In this document: piece after piece, positions 1 to 5,727 of the stretch
How positions within the stretch are numbered: position 1 is the stretch's first letter
Layout of the letters: each line of letters opens with the position of its first letter
Origin: Lachnospiraceae bacterium
GTDB taxonomy: Bacteria > Bacillota > Clostridia > Lachnospirales > Lachnospiraceae
Assembly (NCBI GenBank): GCA_900771995.1
Contig: CAAGQC010000022.1
Location: forward strand, 1 to 7,756
Direction of reading: 5' to 3'
DNA: 7,756 nucleotides
Notes under the pieces: generated by a model
What the model saw: the letters and a program-made list of their open reading frames with translations, nothing else
The model's database searches: none
Told to the model about the DNA's origin: nothing
Program-made: the position numbers and the translations under genes

Positions 1-120
1 CCGCTTTCGCTTCGGAAGCAGAGCGTAGCGGTACATAAGCGAGGAAAGTACCCTCGCAATGCGTCCTCTGGGACGTTATGGTACCGACGTCTGCTTAGAG
101 TCTGCTGTCCTTACCCCCAA
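1..120. other. Dyad-rich noncoding stretch with several adjacent hairpins
   Basis: No credible gene is seen. Several inverted repeats follow one another: CCGCT (1-5) with AGCGG (27-31), enclosing GCTT/AAGC (9-12/16-19); GCGAGG (39-44) with CCTCGC (52-57); CGTCC (62-66) with GGACG (71-75); and GACGT (72-76) with ACGTC (87-91) around the palindrome GGTACC (80-85). GGTAC (30-34) can also pair with GTACC (48-52), so alternative folds exist. The stretch could be a structured RNA, a small dispersed repeat, or the 3' flank of a gene left of the window. Function is not known to me. The dyads are seen directly; any RNA role is inference. Confidence 0.5.
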
Positions 121-137
121 CGTGGGCTACAGGTTTC

Positions 138-151
138 TTGAAAGCTTTCAA
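138..151. repeat. 14-bp perfect palindrome TTGAAAGCTTTCAA
   Basis: TTGAAAGCTTTCAA is a perfect palindrome with no spacer, lying just left of the tandem-repeat array. It resembles a catabolite-response (cre) half-site pair but lacks the central CG and is two bases shorter than the usual core, and no promoter or gene start is close. It may be a protein-binding site or simply part of the repeat region. Confidence 0.45.
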
Positions 152-183
152 AATGGGCATAGTGAAAGAGAAGATACCGTTTT

Positions 184-442
184 GTACTCATGACTTGTCC
201 GAATCAAGGTATAGTATAAGAGAAGATGCTGCTTTGTACCCATGGCTTGTCTAAACCAGGGCACAGCGTGAGAAAGATACTTCTCTGTACCCATGACTTG
301 TTCGAATCAGGGTACAGTGTAAGAGAAGGTGCCGCTTTGTACCCTCGGCTTGTCTGAATCAGGGCACGGCGTGAGAAAAGATACCTTTCTGTACCCTCGA
401 CTTGTCTTAATGTGGGTACAGTGCAGGAAGATATATCGCTCT
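184..442. repeat. Five degenerate tandem repeats of 51-52 bp
   Basis: Units start at 184, 236, 287, 339 and 391, with lengths 52, 51, 52, 52 and 52 bp. Each begins GTACYC, continues with a conserved CTTGT core (ACAAG on the minus strand), then RGGYAY near base 24-29, then an AG-rich part with a GAAG or GAAA core, and ends in CTTT or TCT. Positions 155-183 resemble the second half of a unit. In units 3 and 5 GTACCC and GGGTAC pair perfectly around 17 nt. Read on the minus strand, units 2 and 4 keep the pairing through G-U wobbles. The period is not a multiple of three and no gene is credible, so this is noncoding repeat DNA, possibly giving a structured RNA. There are no unique spacers, so it is not a CRISPR array. 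Confidence 0.8.
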
Positions 443-471
443 GTACCAATAATTCTCGTTAGCGAGGGTAC
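443..471. repeat. Divergent end unit with hairpin
   Basis: This follows the fifth repeat directly and begins with the same GTACC, but its interior differs. CTCG (455-458) pairs with CGAG (463-466) over a TTAG loop, and GTACC (443-447) pairs with GGTAC (467-471), leaving AATAATT bulged. It looks like an eroded or different terminal copy of the array. Confidence 0.5.
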
Positions 472-525
472 AACACCGGAATAATAAGAATTTTTGCCCA
501 TGAAATATCAAATGCGGTCGCAAAA

Positions 526-570
526 AACAATGCTCACGTCGAACAGTAATTTTCGCCGTGAGCATTTGTT
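526..570 (-). terminator. Rho-independent terminator of the permease transcript
   Basis: AATGCTCACG (529-538) pairs with CGTGAGCATT (557-566). The stem continues inward through CGAA/TTCG (540-543/552-555) after one mismatch, leaving an 8-nt loop. On the minus strand the stem is followed by TGTTTTTTG, the expected U-rich tail. It lies about 60 bp past the stop codon of the minus-strand permease gene, so it should end that transcript before the repeat array. The plus-strand side has no comparable T-run. Confidence 0.85.
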
Positions 571-627
571 AACTCATTCACTAATTTTCTATTTATATCA
601 TATCCTGCAAGTCCCTGTATGTACCCG

Positions 628-1878
628 CTACAGCAAATAGATAATACTTGACACAATGGTACTGGTTAGGCCAACCAGAGCCTCGTAAGGGATCAGCTTC
701 ATACGTTCCTTGATCTGCATATTCACAGAACCGTCGGTGGCGTGGAAGAAGGAGCCGTGGGGCAGGGAGTCGATCACGGTGGAACCGGCATGGATCATGG
801 CACCGGCATCCACGGCTGCTACACCGTTCGCAAGCAGTGTTCCGGAGAAGGTCTGGGAGGCAATAGTGGCACCGGCTGTGGTGGAGGCGGTGGCCCCGGC
901 CATCAGGATCCCGGCGATGGGAGCTAACAGGAATGTGGGAAGGTTCCCGGCCTCCAACAGAGCGATCATGTCATACTGGATATTGGATGCCTTGATAATG
1001 CCCGCCAGAGTACCGGTACCTACCAGAAGGATGGATACGCCCACTACCTTGCTGAGACCGAATTCCGCATAGGAAACGATATGCCGGATCTGCCCGCAGG
1101 TCAGCATGCAGATCACGCCGCCCACCGGAAGTGCGATCAGAGGATCCACGGAGATCCCGGCCAGAGGACGCAATGTCAGAAGAATGATAACTGCGATGGG
1201 ACCGGCCAGCGCAGCGGCAAAGGAAGGCAACTTTTTGTCGGAGGTCTGCTCCAGATCGGCAGAGGTTACCATGGCACCGGATTTTTTCGATAACAGAGAA
1301 GACAGCAGGATCGTAACGATCAACGCAGCCAGTGCGGGGATGATATTACGGATCATCAAGGCGGTTAAATCAATCTGAAAAGCTTCCGCGGTGGCAATGG
1401 TGTTGGGGTTGGGAGAAATAATATTTCCGGCCTTTCCGCCGCCGATCATAGCCAACAGAACGGAAGGTTTGTTGTAACCTGCCTTTTCCGCAATAGCCAT
1501 GGCAATGGGAGCCACGGTGATCACGGAGATATCCACGAAGACACCGACAGCACAGATGATCATGGTCGCAACGGCCACGGAGACCAGTGCAAACCGCTGT
1601 CCCAGCTTCTTTACGATCACATCGGCAATTTTTTCGGCGGAGCCGGTCTTGATCAGGGCTCCGGCGAGAATGCCGGAAGTGAGGATGCGAAGCACGGAAG
1701 ACATCATCCCCTGTGCTCCGGATACCATGGTGTTGACGGTGCCTGTGAGACCGCCGCCTCCTACCATGCCTCCGATGAGGGCACCGAGGATCAGACTGTA
1801 GGCGGGATGTACCTTTTTAATGATCAGAATAATAGCAATGATGAGGCCGATCAGTGCCCCGAAAGTTTTAAATTCCAT
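628..1878 (-). CDS. GntP-family permease (probable glycerate or similar hydroxy-acid transporter)
   Basis: A 416-aa, very hydrophobic integral membrane protein consistent with about 12 transmembrane segments; the first helix starts near residue 7 and the last ends at the C-terminus. Family signs are a glycine-rich GGGKAGNIISPNPNT stretch (residues 146-160), a second re-entrant-like GATASTTAGAT stretch (328-338), and a DSLPHGSFFH motif (370-379), as in GntP/gluconate-type proton symporters. Length is near the 420-450 aa typical of the family. The ATG at 1876-1878 has only a weak site upstream (AGG about 7 nt away, AAAGG about 13 nt away). The gene lies 123 bp downstream of glycerate kinase on the same strand and is followed by a terminator, so the two are probably co-transcribed. 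Glycerate as substrate is inferred from that neighbour; gluconate or another aldonate remains possible. The family call is firm, the substrate is not. Confidence 0.88.
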   Translation of the reverse strand: MEFKTFGALIGLIIAIILIIKKVHPAYSLILGALIGGMVGGGGLTGTVNTMVSGAQGMMSSVLRILTSGILAGALIKTGSAEKIADVIVKKLGQRFALVSVAVATMIICAVGVFVDISVITVAPIAMAIAEKAGYNKPSVLLAMIGGGKAGNIISPNPNTIATAEAFQIDLTALMIRNIIPALAALIVTILLSSLLSKKSGAMVTSADLEQTSDKKLPSFAAALAGPIAVIILLTLRPLAGISVDPLIALPVGGVICMLTCGQIRHIVSYAEFGLSKVVGVSILLVGTGTLAGIIKASNIQYDMIALLEAGNLPTFLLAPIAGILMAGATASTTAGATIASQTFSGTLLANGVAAVDAGAMIHAGSTVIDSLPHGSFFHATDGSVNMQIKERMKLIPYEALVGLTSTIVSSIIYLL

Positions 1879-1925
1879 AAAAGTACCTATACCTTTCCAT
1901 AACCGGCAGGCGCTTCGGCAGTTTT

Positions 1926-1967
1926 GTACCGCAGACTTCGTTCGGTGTACTTCTGCGCGCTGTGCAG
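1926..1967. repeat. Structured GTAC-flanked element between kinase and permease genes
   Basis: Within the 123-bp kinase-permease gap, CGCAGA (1930-1935) pairs with TCTGCG (1952-1957), CTGC (1953-1956) can alternatively pair with GCAG (1964-1967), and GTAC occurs at both ends (1926-1929 and 1947-1950). The GTACCGCAGACTTCG wording resembles GTACCGACGTCTGCTT at 81-96, so it may be a small dispersed repeat. There is no T-tract on the minus strand, so it is not an obvious terminator. It could adjust the expression ratio of the two genes or act as an RNA-processing site; that is inference. Confidence 0.45.
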
Positions 1968-2001
1968 GTGCAAATTTAAGCGTAAAAAATTGTAAAATTC
2001 A

Positions 2002-3153
2002 TTATTCGCCGATGGAGGAAAATGTCTGTATGGTACGGAACACCTGCTCTACTGTATCCGTCATATTGGTCATGGCATTGTCGGTGTGCATGGCTTCCTC
2101 CAGAGACACCACGCTCCGCAAAATCGGGAAAAAGGCATCGATACCCTCTGCGTTGCAGGCAATGGCATCCTTTGTAACACAGCCGGAAAAAGCGAGCACC
2201 GGTTTGTTGTATTTTTTCGCGATCTTAGAGACCCCAATGGGAGCCTTTCCCATTACCGTCTGGCCGTCAAGACGTCCTTCCCCGGTGATAACGATATCCG
2301 CATCCCGGACATATTTTTCCAGATTGGTTTCTTCCAGAACGATATGAAAGCCGGATTCCAGCGTGGCATTGCAGAAGGTAAGAAAAGCAAATCCCATACC
2401 GCCGGCAGCTCCGGCTCCGGGATATTTCGCATCGGCATGGGGAAACTTCTCCCGGGACAGAGCCGCATAGTAAGCCAGCCATTTGTCCATCTGCAGGATC
2501 ATGGTGGGAGTAGCCCCCTTCTGCGGTCCGTAAATGGCGGAACATCCCTGCTCTCCGCAGAGAGGATTGGAGACATCACAGGCCACACGGAAAGTGCATT
2601 CCTTCAATTCGGGAAGTACGTGATCGGTGGTGATGGATTCCAGAGCTTCCAGTCCTTTGGCACCGAAGAGGATCTGATTGCCACATTTGTCGAGAAAACC
2701 AAAACCAAGGGCCTGCAGCATTCCGACGCCGCCGTCATTGGTAGCACTTCCGCCGATACCGACAATAAAGTGCCGGCAGCCGTTTTGGATCGCATCCCTG
2801 ATGACTTCCCCTACTCCGTAAGTCGTGGTATTCAGAGGATTTTTCTCCTCTCCGCTGACCTGGGTGATACCGGCGGCACCAGACATTTCAATGATCGCGG
2901 TGTGGGTCTCGTCGATAATGCCGTAAGGGCAGATCACAGGGCGTCCGGCAGGACCGGTGACCTGCACCTGTGCCATGCGGCCGTTACAGCCGCTTACCAG
3001 GGCATCTACGGTGCCCTCTCCGCCGTCCGCCAGAGGACAGACGGTAATATGTGCATCTTTACAGACACGTTTGACTCCCGTAGCAGCGCTTAAGCCCGCC
3101 TGCATGGAGGTCATACTTCCTTTGAAAGAATCGATGGCTATTACTACGTTCAT
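2002..3153 (-). CDS. glxK: Glycerate kinase (GlxK/GarK-type)
   Basis: A 383-aa cytosolic enzyme that phosphorylates D-glycerate with ATP to a phosphoglycerate (2- or 3-phosphoglycerate cannot be told from sequence), feeding lower glycolysis. Family motifs run in order: DSFKGS (8-13), LADGGEGT (41-48), GGSATNDGG (134-142), CDVSNPLCG (192-200), GPQKGA (209-214), a glycine-rich GAGAAGGMGF (247-256), and TGEGRLDGQT (290-299). Length matches the usual 375-385 aa. The reading frame is open upstream to 3261, but the ATG at 3153 is chosen because the protein proper starts MNVVIAIDSFKGS and has AAAGGA six bases upstream; the extra 36 codons would overlap the promoter. It is transcribed away from the hydratase gene and precedes a GntP-family permease, a common pairing for glycerate use. 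The symbol follows the family; garK is an equally used name. Confidence 0.95.
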   Translation of the reverse strand: MNVVIAIDSFKGSMTSMQAGLSAATGVKRVCKDAHITVCPLADGGEGTVDALVSGCNGRMAQVQVTGPAGRPVICPYGIIDETHTAIIEMSGAAGITQVSGEEKNPLNTTTYGVGEVIRDAIQNGCRHFIVGIGGSATNDGGVGMLQALGFGFLDKCGNQILFGAKGLEALESITTDHVLPELKECTFRVACDVSNPLCGEQGCSAIYGPQKGATPTMILQMDKWLAYYAALSREKFPHADAKYPGAGAAGGMGFAFLTFCNATLESGFHIVLEETNLEKYVRDADIVITGEGRLDGQTVMGKAPIGVSKIAKKYNKPVLAFSGCVTKDAIACNAEGIDAFFPILRSVVSLEEAMHTDNAMTNMTDTVEQVFRTIQTFSSIGE

Positions 3154-3159
3154 AAAGGG

Positions 3160-3165
3160 TCCTTT
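3160..3165 (-). promoter_or_regulatory. Ribosome binding site of glycerate kinase
   Basis: On the minus strand this reads AAAGGA, six bases before the ATG at 3153. It decides the start against the longer open frame reaching 3261. Confidence 0.85.
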
Positions 3166-3167
3166 CT

Positions 3168-3198
3168 GCTGCCGCCGGGATTTGGCCGGCAGCTGCCG
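3168..3198 (-). promoter_or_regulatory. Leader hairpin / palindrome abutting the kinase ribosome site
   Basis: GCTGCCG (3168-3174) pairs perfectly with CGGCAGC (3187-3193) across 12 nt. The second arm is also part of a 12-bp perfect palindrome, CGGCAGCTGCCG (3187-3198), so two mutually exclusive folds exist. The stem ends two bases from the AAAGGA ribosome site in the kinase leader. It may stabilise the mRNA or tune translation, or the palindrome may bind a protein. The dyads are visible; a regulatory role is inference. Confidence 0.45.
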
Positions 3199-3240
3199 AT
3201 TCCGTATGGACTTTGGAAAAACGGCATGATTTCTGAGAAT

Positions 3241-3249
3241 ATTATAGCA
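3241..3249 (-). promoter_or_regulatory. Extended -10 promoter of the kinase-permease unit
   Basis: On the minus strand this reads TGCTATAAT, a perfect TATAAT with the TGn extension. The hexamer 17 bp upstream (TTTCTC) is poor, which fits an extended -10 promoter that relies on the TG or on an activator. Transcription would start near 3234, giving a leader of about 80 nt. Confidence 0.65.
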
Positions 3250-3252
3250 ACA

Positions 3253-3278
3253 CCGGAACAAAAGAGAAATGGTTCCGG
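3253..3278. promoter_or_regulatory. Candidate operator: CCGGAAC-N12-GTTCCGG
   Basis: Perfect 7-bp inverted arms at 3253-3259 and 3272-3278 have equivalent positions 19 bp apart, about two helical turns, as expected for a dimeric regulator. The element sits just upstream of the kinase extended -10, covering the spacer and -35 zone, and about 50 bp upstream of the hydratase -35. It could therefore control both directions. No matching regulator gene is in the window, and the factor is unknown. Confidence 0.55.
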
Positions 3279-3329
3279 CGAAAAATAAAATTCAGCGTGG
3301 TGCAGTGGCAAAAACATCCTATAAGATCA

Positions 3330-3358
3330 TTGCATCTGAGAAAACAATCCAGTATAAT
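3330..3358 (+). promoter_or_regulatory. Sigma-A promoter of the hydratase unit
   Basis: TTGCAT (3330-3335), a 17-bp spacer, and a perfect TATAAT (3353-3358). Transcription should begin near 3365, leaving a leader of about 60 nt before the hydratase ATG. Its position inside the upstream open extension of the hydratase frame also supports the later start codon. Confidence 0.8.
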
Positions 3359-3365
3359 GGAAGAA

Positions 3366-3382
3366 GTGCACATAAGATGCAC
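3366..3382 (+). promoter_or_regulatory. Inverted repeat at the hydratase transcription start
   Basis: GTGCA (3366-3370) and TGCAC (3378-3382) flank seven bases, at or just after the predicted +1. TGCAT-like words recur nearby (within the -35 and at 3393-3397). It could be an operator or a small leader hairpin. The arms are short, so chance is a real alternative. Confidence 0.3.
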
Positions 3383-3412
3383 ACTATGTATATGCATAAG
3401 AAGTGGAATAAC

Positions 3413-3418
3413 AGGAGG
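3413..3418 (+). promoter_or_regulatory. Ribosome binding site of the hydratase
   Basis: AGGAGG, a full consensus site six bases before the ATG at 3425. It fixes the start there rather than at the ATG at 3269, which lies upstream of the promoter. Confidence 0.9.
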
Positions 3419-3424
3419 ACGAGC

Positions 3425-5716
3425 ATGATTCAGTTAACACAGGGCGGCGCTTACCTGGTAAACGGTACGGACATTGTAGCGGATACCCCGGAAGCAGCCA
3501 GTCAGATACAGGCGAAGACCGGCATTACGATCCCCAAAGAAGAAGCAGCGAAAAACACCATGGCATATGGTATCCTGCAGGAGCATAATACCTCCGGCAA
3601 TATGGACAAGCTGAAGATCCGTTTTGACAAGCTTACCAGCCATGACATTACCTTTGTAGGTATTATCCAGACCGCGAGAGCATCCGGACTGCAGAAGTTC
3701 CCCATGCCCTATGTACTGACTAACTGTCATAACTCTCTGTGTGCCGTAGGCGGTACCATCAATGAGGATGACCACATGTTTGGTCTGACCTGTGCGAAAA
3801 AATACGGCGGAGTCTATGTTCCCCCTCATCAGGCAGTCATCCACCAGTTTGCCAGAGAAATGCTGGCCGGCGGCGGTAAGATGATCTTGGGCTCCGATTC
3901 CCATACCCGTTACGGTGCACTGGGTACCATGGCTATGGGAGAGGGTGGTCCCGAACTGGTAAAACAGCTTTTGAACCAGACCTATGACATCAACATGCCC
4001 GGTGTGGTAGCTGTATATCTGAAGGGTGCTCCCGTGAAGGGTGTCGGCCCTCAGGACGTGGCACTGGCTATCATTGGTGCCGTATTCAAGAACGGTTATG
4101 TGAAAAATAAGGTAATGGAATTCGTAGGTCCCGGCGTGGCTTCCCTGAGTGCGGATTTCCGTATCGGCATTGATGTCATGACCACAGAGACCACCTGTCT
4201 GTCCTCCATCTGGAAGACCGACGACCAGATCCGTGAGTTCTACGAGATCCATGGACGTACCGAAGATTATAAGGAACTGAATCCCGGTCAGGTGGCATAT
4301 TATGACGGCCTTATCGAGGTAGATCTGGACAAGATCCGTCCCATGATTGCCATGCCGTTCCATCCCAGCAATACTTACACCATCGAAGAACTGAATGCCA
4401 ATCTGATGGATATTCTGGATGAGACGGAGAAGCGTGCGAAAGTCAGTCTGGACGGCGCTGTGGATTTCACTCTGAAGAATAAAGTAAAGAATGGCAAGTT
4501 CATCGTAGATCAGGGTATCATCGCAGGCTGTGCCGGCGGCGGATTCGAGAATATCTGTGCGGCAGCCGATATCCTGAAGGGCAGATACATCGGTGCGGAT
4601 GAATTTACCTTAAGCGTATATCCTGCATCCATGCCGGTATACATGGAACTGATCCGTAACGGTTGTGCTGCGACCATCTTAGAGACCGGTGCAGTTATGA
4701 AGACAGCCTTCTGCGGACCCTGCTTCGGTGCCGGAGATACCCCTGCCAACAATGCGTTCAGCATCCGTCACTCAACCAGAAACTTCCCTAACCGTGAAGG
4801 CTCCAAGCTGCAGAACGGCCAGATCGCTTCCGTAGCGCTGATGGATGCCCGTTCCATCGCTGCTACCGCAGCCAACAGGGGTGTGCTGACTCCTGCAACG
4901 GACTTCGACGGAGACTTCGGAAAATACAAATATCATTTCGACAGTAACATTTACAAGAACCGTGTCTTCGATTCCCACGGTGTGGCAGACGACAGCGTGG
5001 AGATCCAGTTCGGTCCCAACATCAAGGACTGGCCGGCTATGGGTGCCCTGCCGGAGAATCTGGTATTGCAGGTAGTATCCGAGATCCACGATCCCGTGAC
5101 CACCACCGATGAGCTGATTCCTTCCGGTGAGACCTCTTCCTACCGTTCCAATCCTCTGGGACTGGCAGAGTTTACCTTGAGCCGTAAGGATCCGCAGTAT
5201 GTAGGACGTGCCAAAGAGATCCAGAAGGCAGAGAAGGAACGTATGAATGGCGGACATCCCTGTCAGGCGGTTCCGGTACTCAAGGATGTCATGGGGGAAG
5301 TAAAGAAACAGTATCCGGATGCCAGCCGGGAGAACACCGGATTCGGTTCCACCATTTTCGCGGTGAAGCCCGGAGACGGTTCTGCCCGTGAGCAGGCGGC
5401 TTCCTGTCAGAAGGTACTGGGGGGCTGGGCGAATATCGCCAACGAGTATGCCACCAAGCGTTATCGTTCCAACCTGATCAACTGGGGTATGCTGCCTTTC
5501 CTGATCCAGCCCGGAGACCTGCCTTTCAAGAATCTGGATTATCTGTTCGTTCCCGGCATCAAAAAGGCTGTGGAAGACAAGACCGAGGAGATCAGGGCGT
5601 ATGTGGTAACACCCGGAGAAGGCATGAAGGAATTCTCCCTGAAGCTGGGAGAACTGACTGACGAAGAACGTCAGATCATCCTGAAGGGATGCTTAATCAA
5701 CTATAATCGTGTATAA
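3425..5716 (+). CDS. Aconitase-superfamily hydratase (YbhJ-like), substrate unknown
   Basis: A 763-aa protein with the aconitase-type layout, large catalytic part and C-terminal swivel domain in one chain. Visible family residues: SDSH (157-160), Fe-S ligands C369 (GCAGGG) and C430/C433 (CGPC), the RNFxxR substrate motif (452-457), and GSAREQAA (652-659), corresponding to the GSSREHA loop of aconitases. It should therefore carry a [4Fe-4S] cluster and dehydrate/rehydrate a hydroxy-acid in the cytosol. The size and sequence style recall E. coli YbhJ, a putative hydratase, more than AcnA or AcnB; this is from memory. The ATG at 3425 is chosen for its AGGAGG site and downstream position from the promoter. 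Arginine is encoded by CGT in 21 of 28 cases, unlike its neighbours, suggesting high expression. It is followed 11 bp later by an SseB-family gene. True aconitase or methyl-aconitase activity cannot be excluded, but no citrate-pathway genes are adjacent. Confidence 0.88.
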   Translation: MIQLTQGGAYLVNGTDIVADTPEAASQIQAKTGITIPKEEAAKNTMAYGILQEHNTSGNMDKLKIRFDKLTSHDITFVGIIQTARASGLQKFPMPYVLTNCHNSLCAVGGTINEDDHMFGLTCAKKYGGVYVPPHQAVIHQFAREMLAGGGKMILGSDSHTRYGALGTMAMGEGGPELVKQLLNQTYDINMPGVVAVYLKGAPVKGVGPQDVALAIIGAVFKNGYVKNKVMEFVGPGVASLSADFRIGIDVMTTETTCLSSIWKTDDQIREFYEIHGRTEDYKELNPGQVAYYDGLIEVDLDKIRPMIAMPFHPSNTYTIEELNANLMDILDETEKRAKVSLDGAVDFTLKNKVKNGKFIVDQGIIAGCAGGGFENICAAADILKGRYIGADEFTLSVYPASMPVYMELIRNGCAATILETGAVMKTAFCGPCFGAGDTPANNAFSIRHSTRNFPNREGSKLQNGQIASVALMDARSIAATAANRGVLTPATDFDGDFGKYKYHFDSNIYKNRVFDSHGVADDSVEIQFGPNIKDWPAMGALPENLVLQVVSEIHDPVTTTDELIPSGETSSYRSNPLGLAEFTLSRKDPQYVGRAKEIQKAEKERMNGGHPCQAVPVLKDVMGEVKKQYPDASRENTGFGSTIFAVKPGDGSAREQAASCQKVLGGWANIANEYATKRYRSNLINWGMLPFLIQPGDLPFKNLDYLFVPGIKKAVEDKTEEIRAYVVTPGEGMKEFSLKLGELTDEERQIILKGCLINYNRV

Positions 5717-5727
5717 GGAGCAAACAT

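Noticed and set aside
138..151. Catabolite-response (cre) site
   Set aside because: The core is two bases shorter than the cre consensus, lacks the central CG, and lies near no promoter.
184..442. CRISPR array
   Set aside because: Units are contiguous and vary throughout; there are no constant repeats separated by unique spacers and no cas gene.
204..501. Two overlapping minus-strand open frames (81 and 64 codons) across the repeat array
   Set aside because: They are translations of the 52-bp repeats in shifting frames, with no ribosome site; the repeat period is not a multiple of three.
1820..2347. 175-codon plus-strand open frame spanning the kinase-permease gap
   Set aside because: It is antisense to both real genes and has no convincing ribosome site or domain.
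2086..3093. 335-codon plus-strand open frame
   Set aside because: It is antisense to the well-supported glycerate kinase, has no recognisable family features, and its composition is explained by the kinase codons.
3154..3261. 36-codon N-terminal extension of glycerate kinase
   Set aside because: It would begin upstream of the -10 element and lacks family similarity; the internal ATG has a proper ribosome site.
3269..3424. 52-codon N-terminal extension of the hydratase
   Set aside because: It contains the TTGCAT-N17-TATAAT promoter, and the consensus AGGAGG site serves the ATG at 3425.
3434..4363. 309-codon minus-strand open frame
   Set aside because: It is a shadow of the hydratase, histidine- and glycine-rich as expected from reversed codons, with no recognisable domain.
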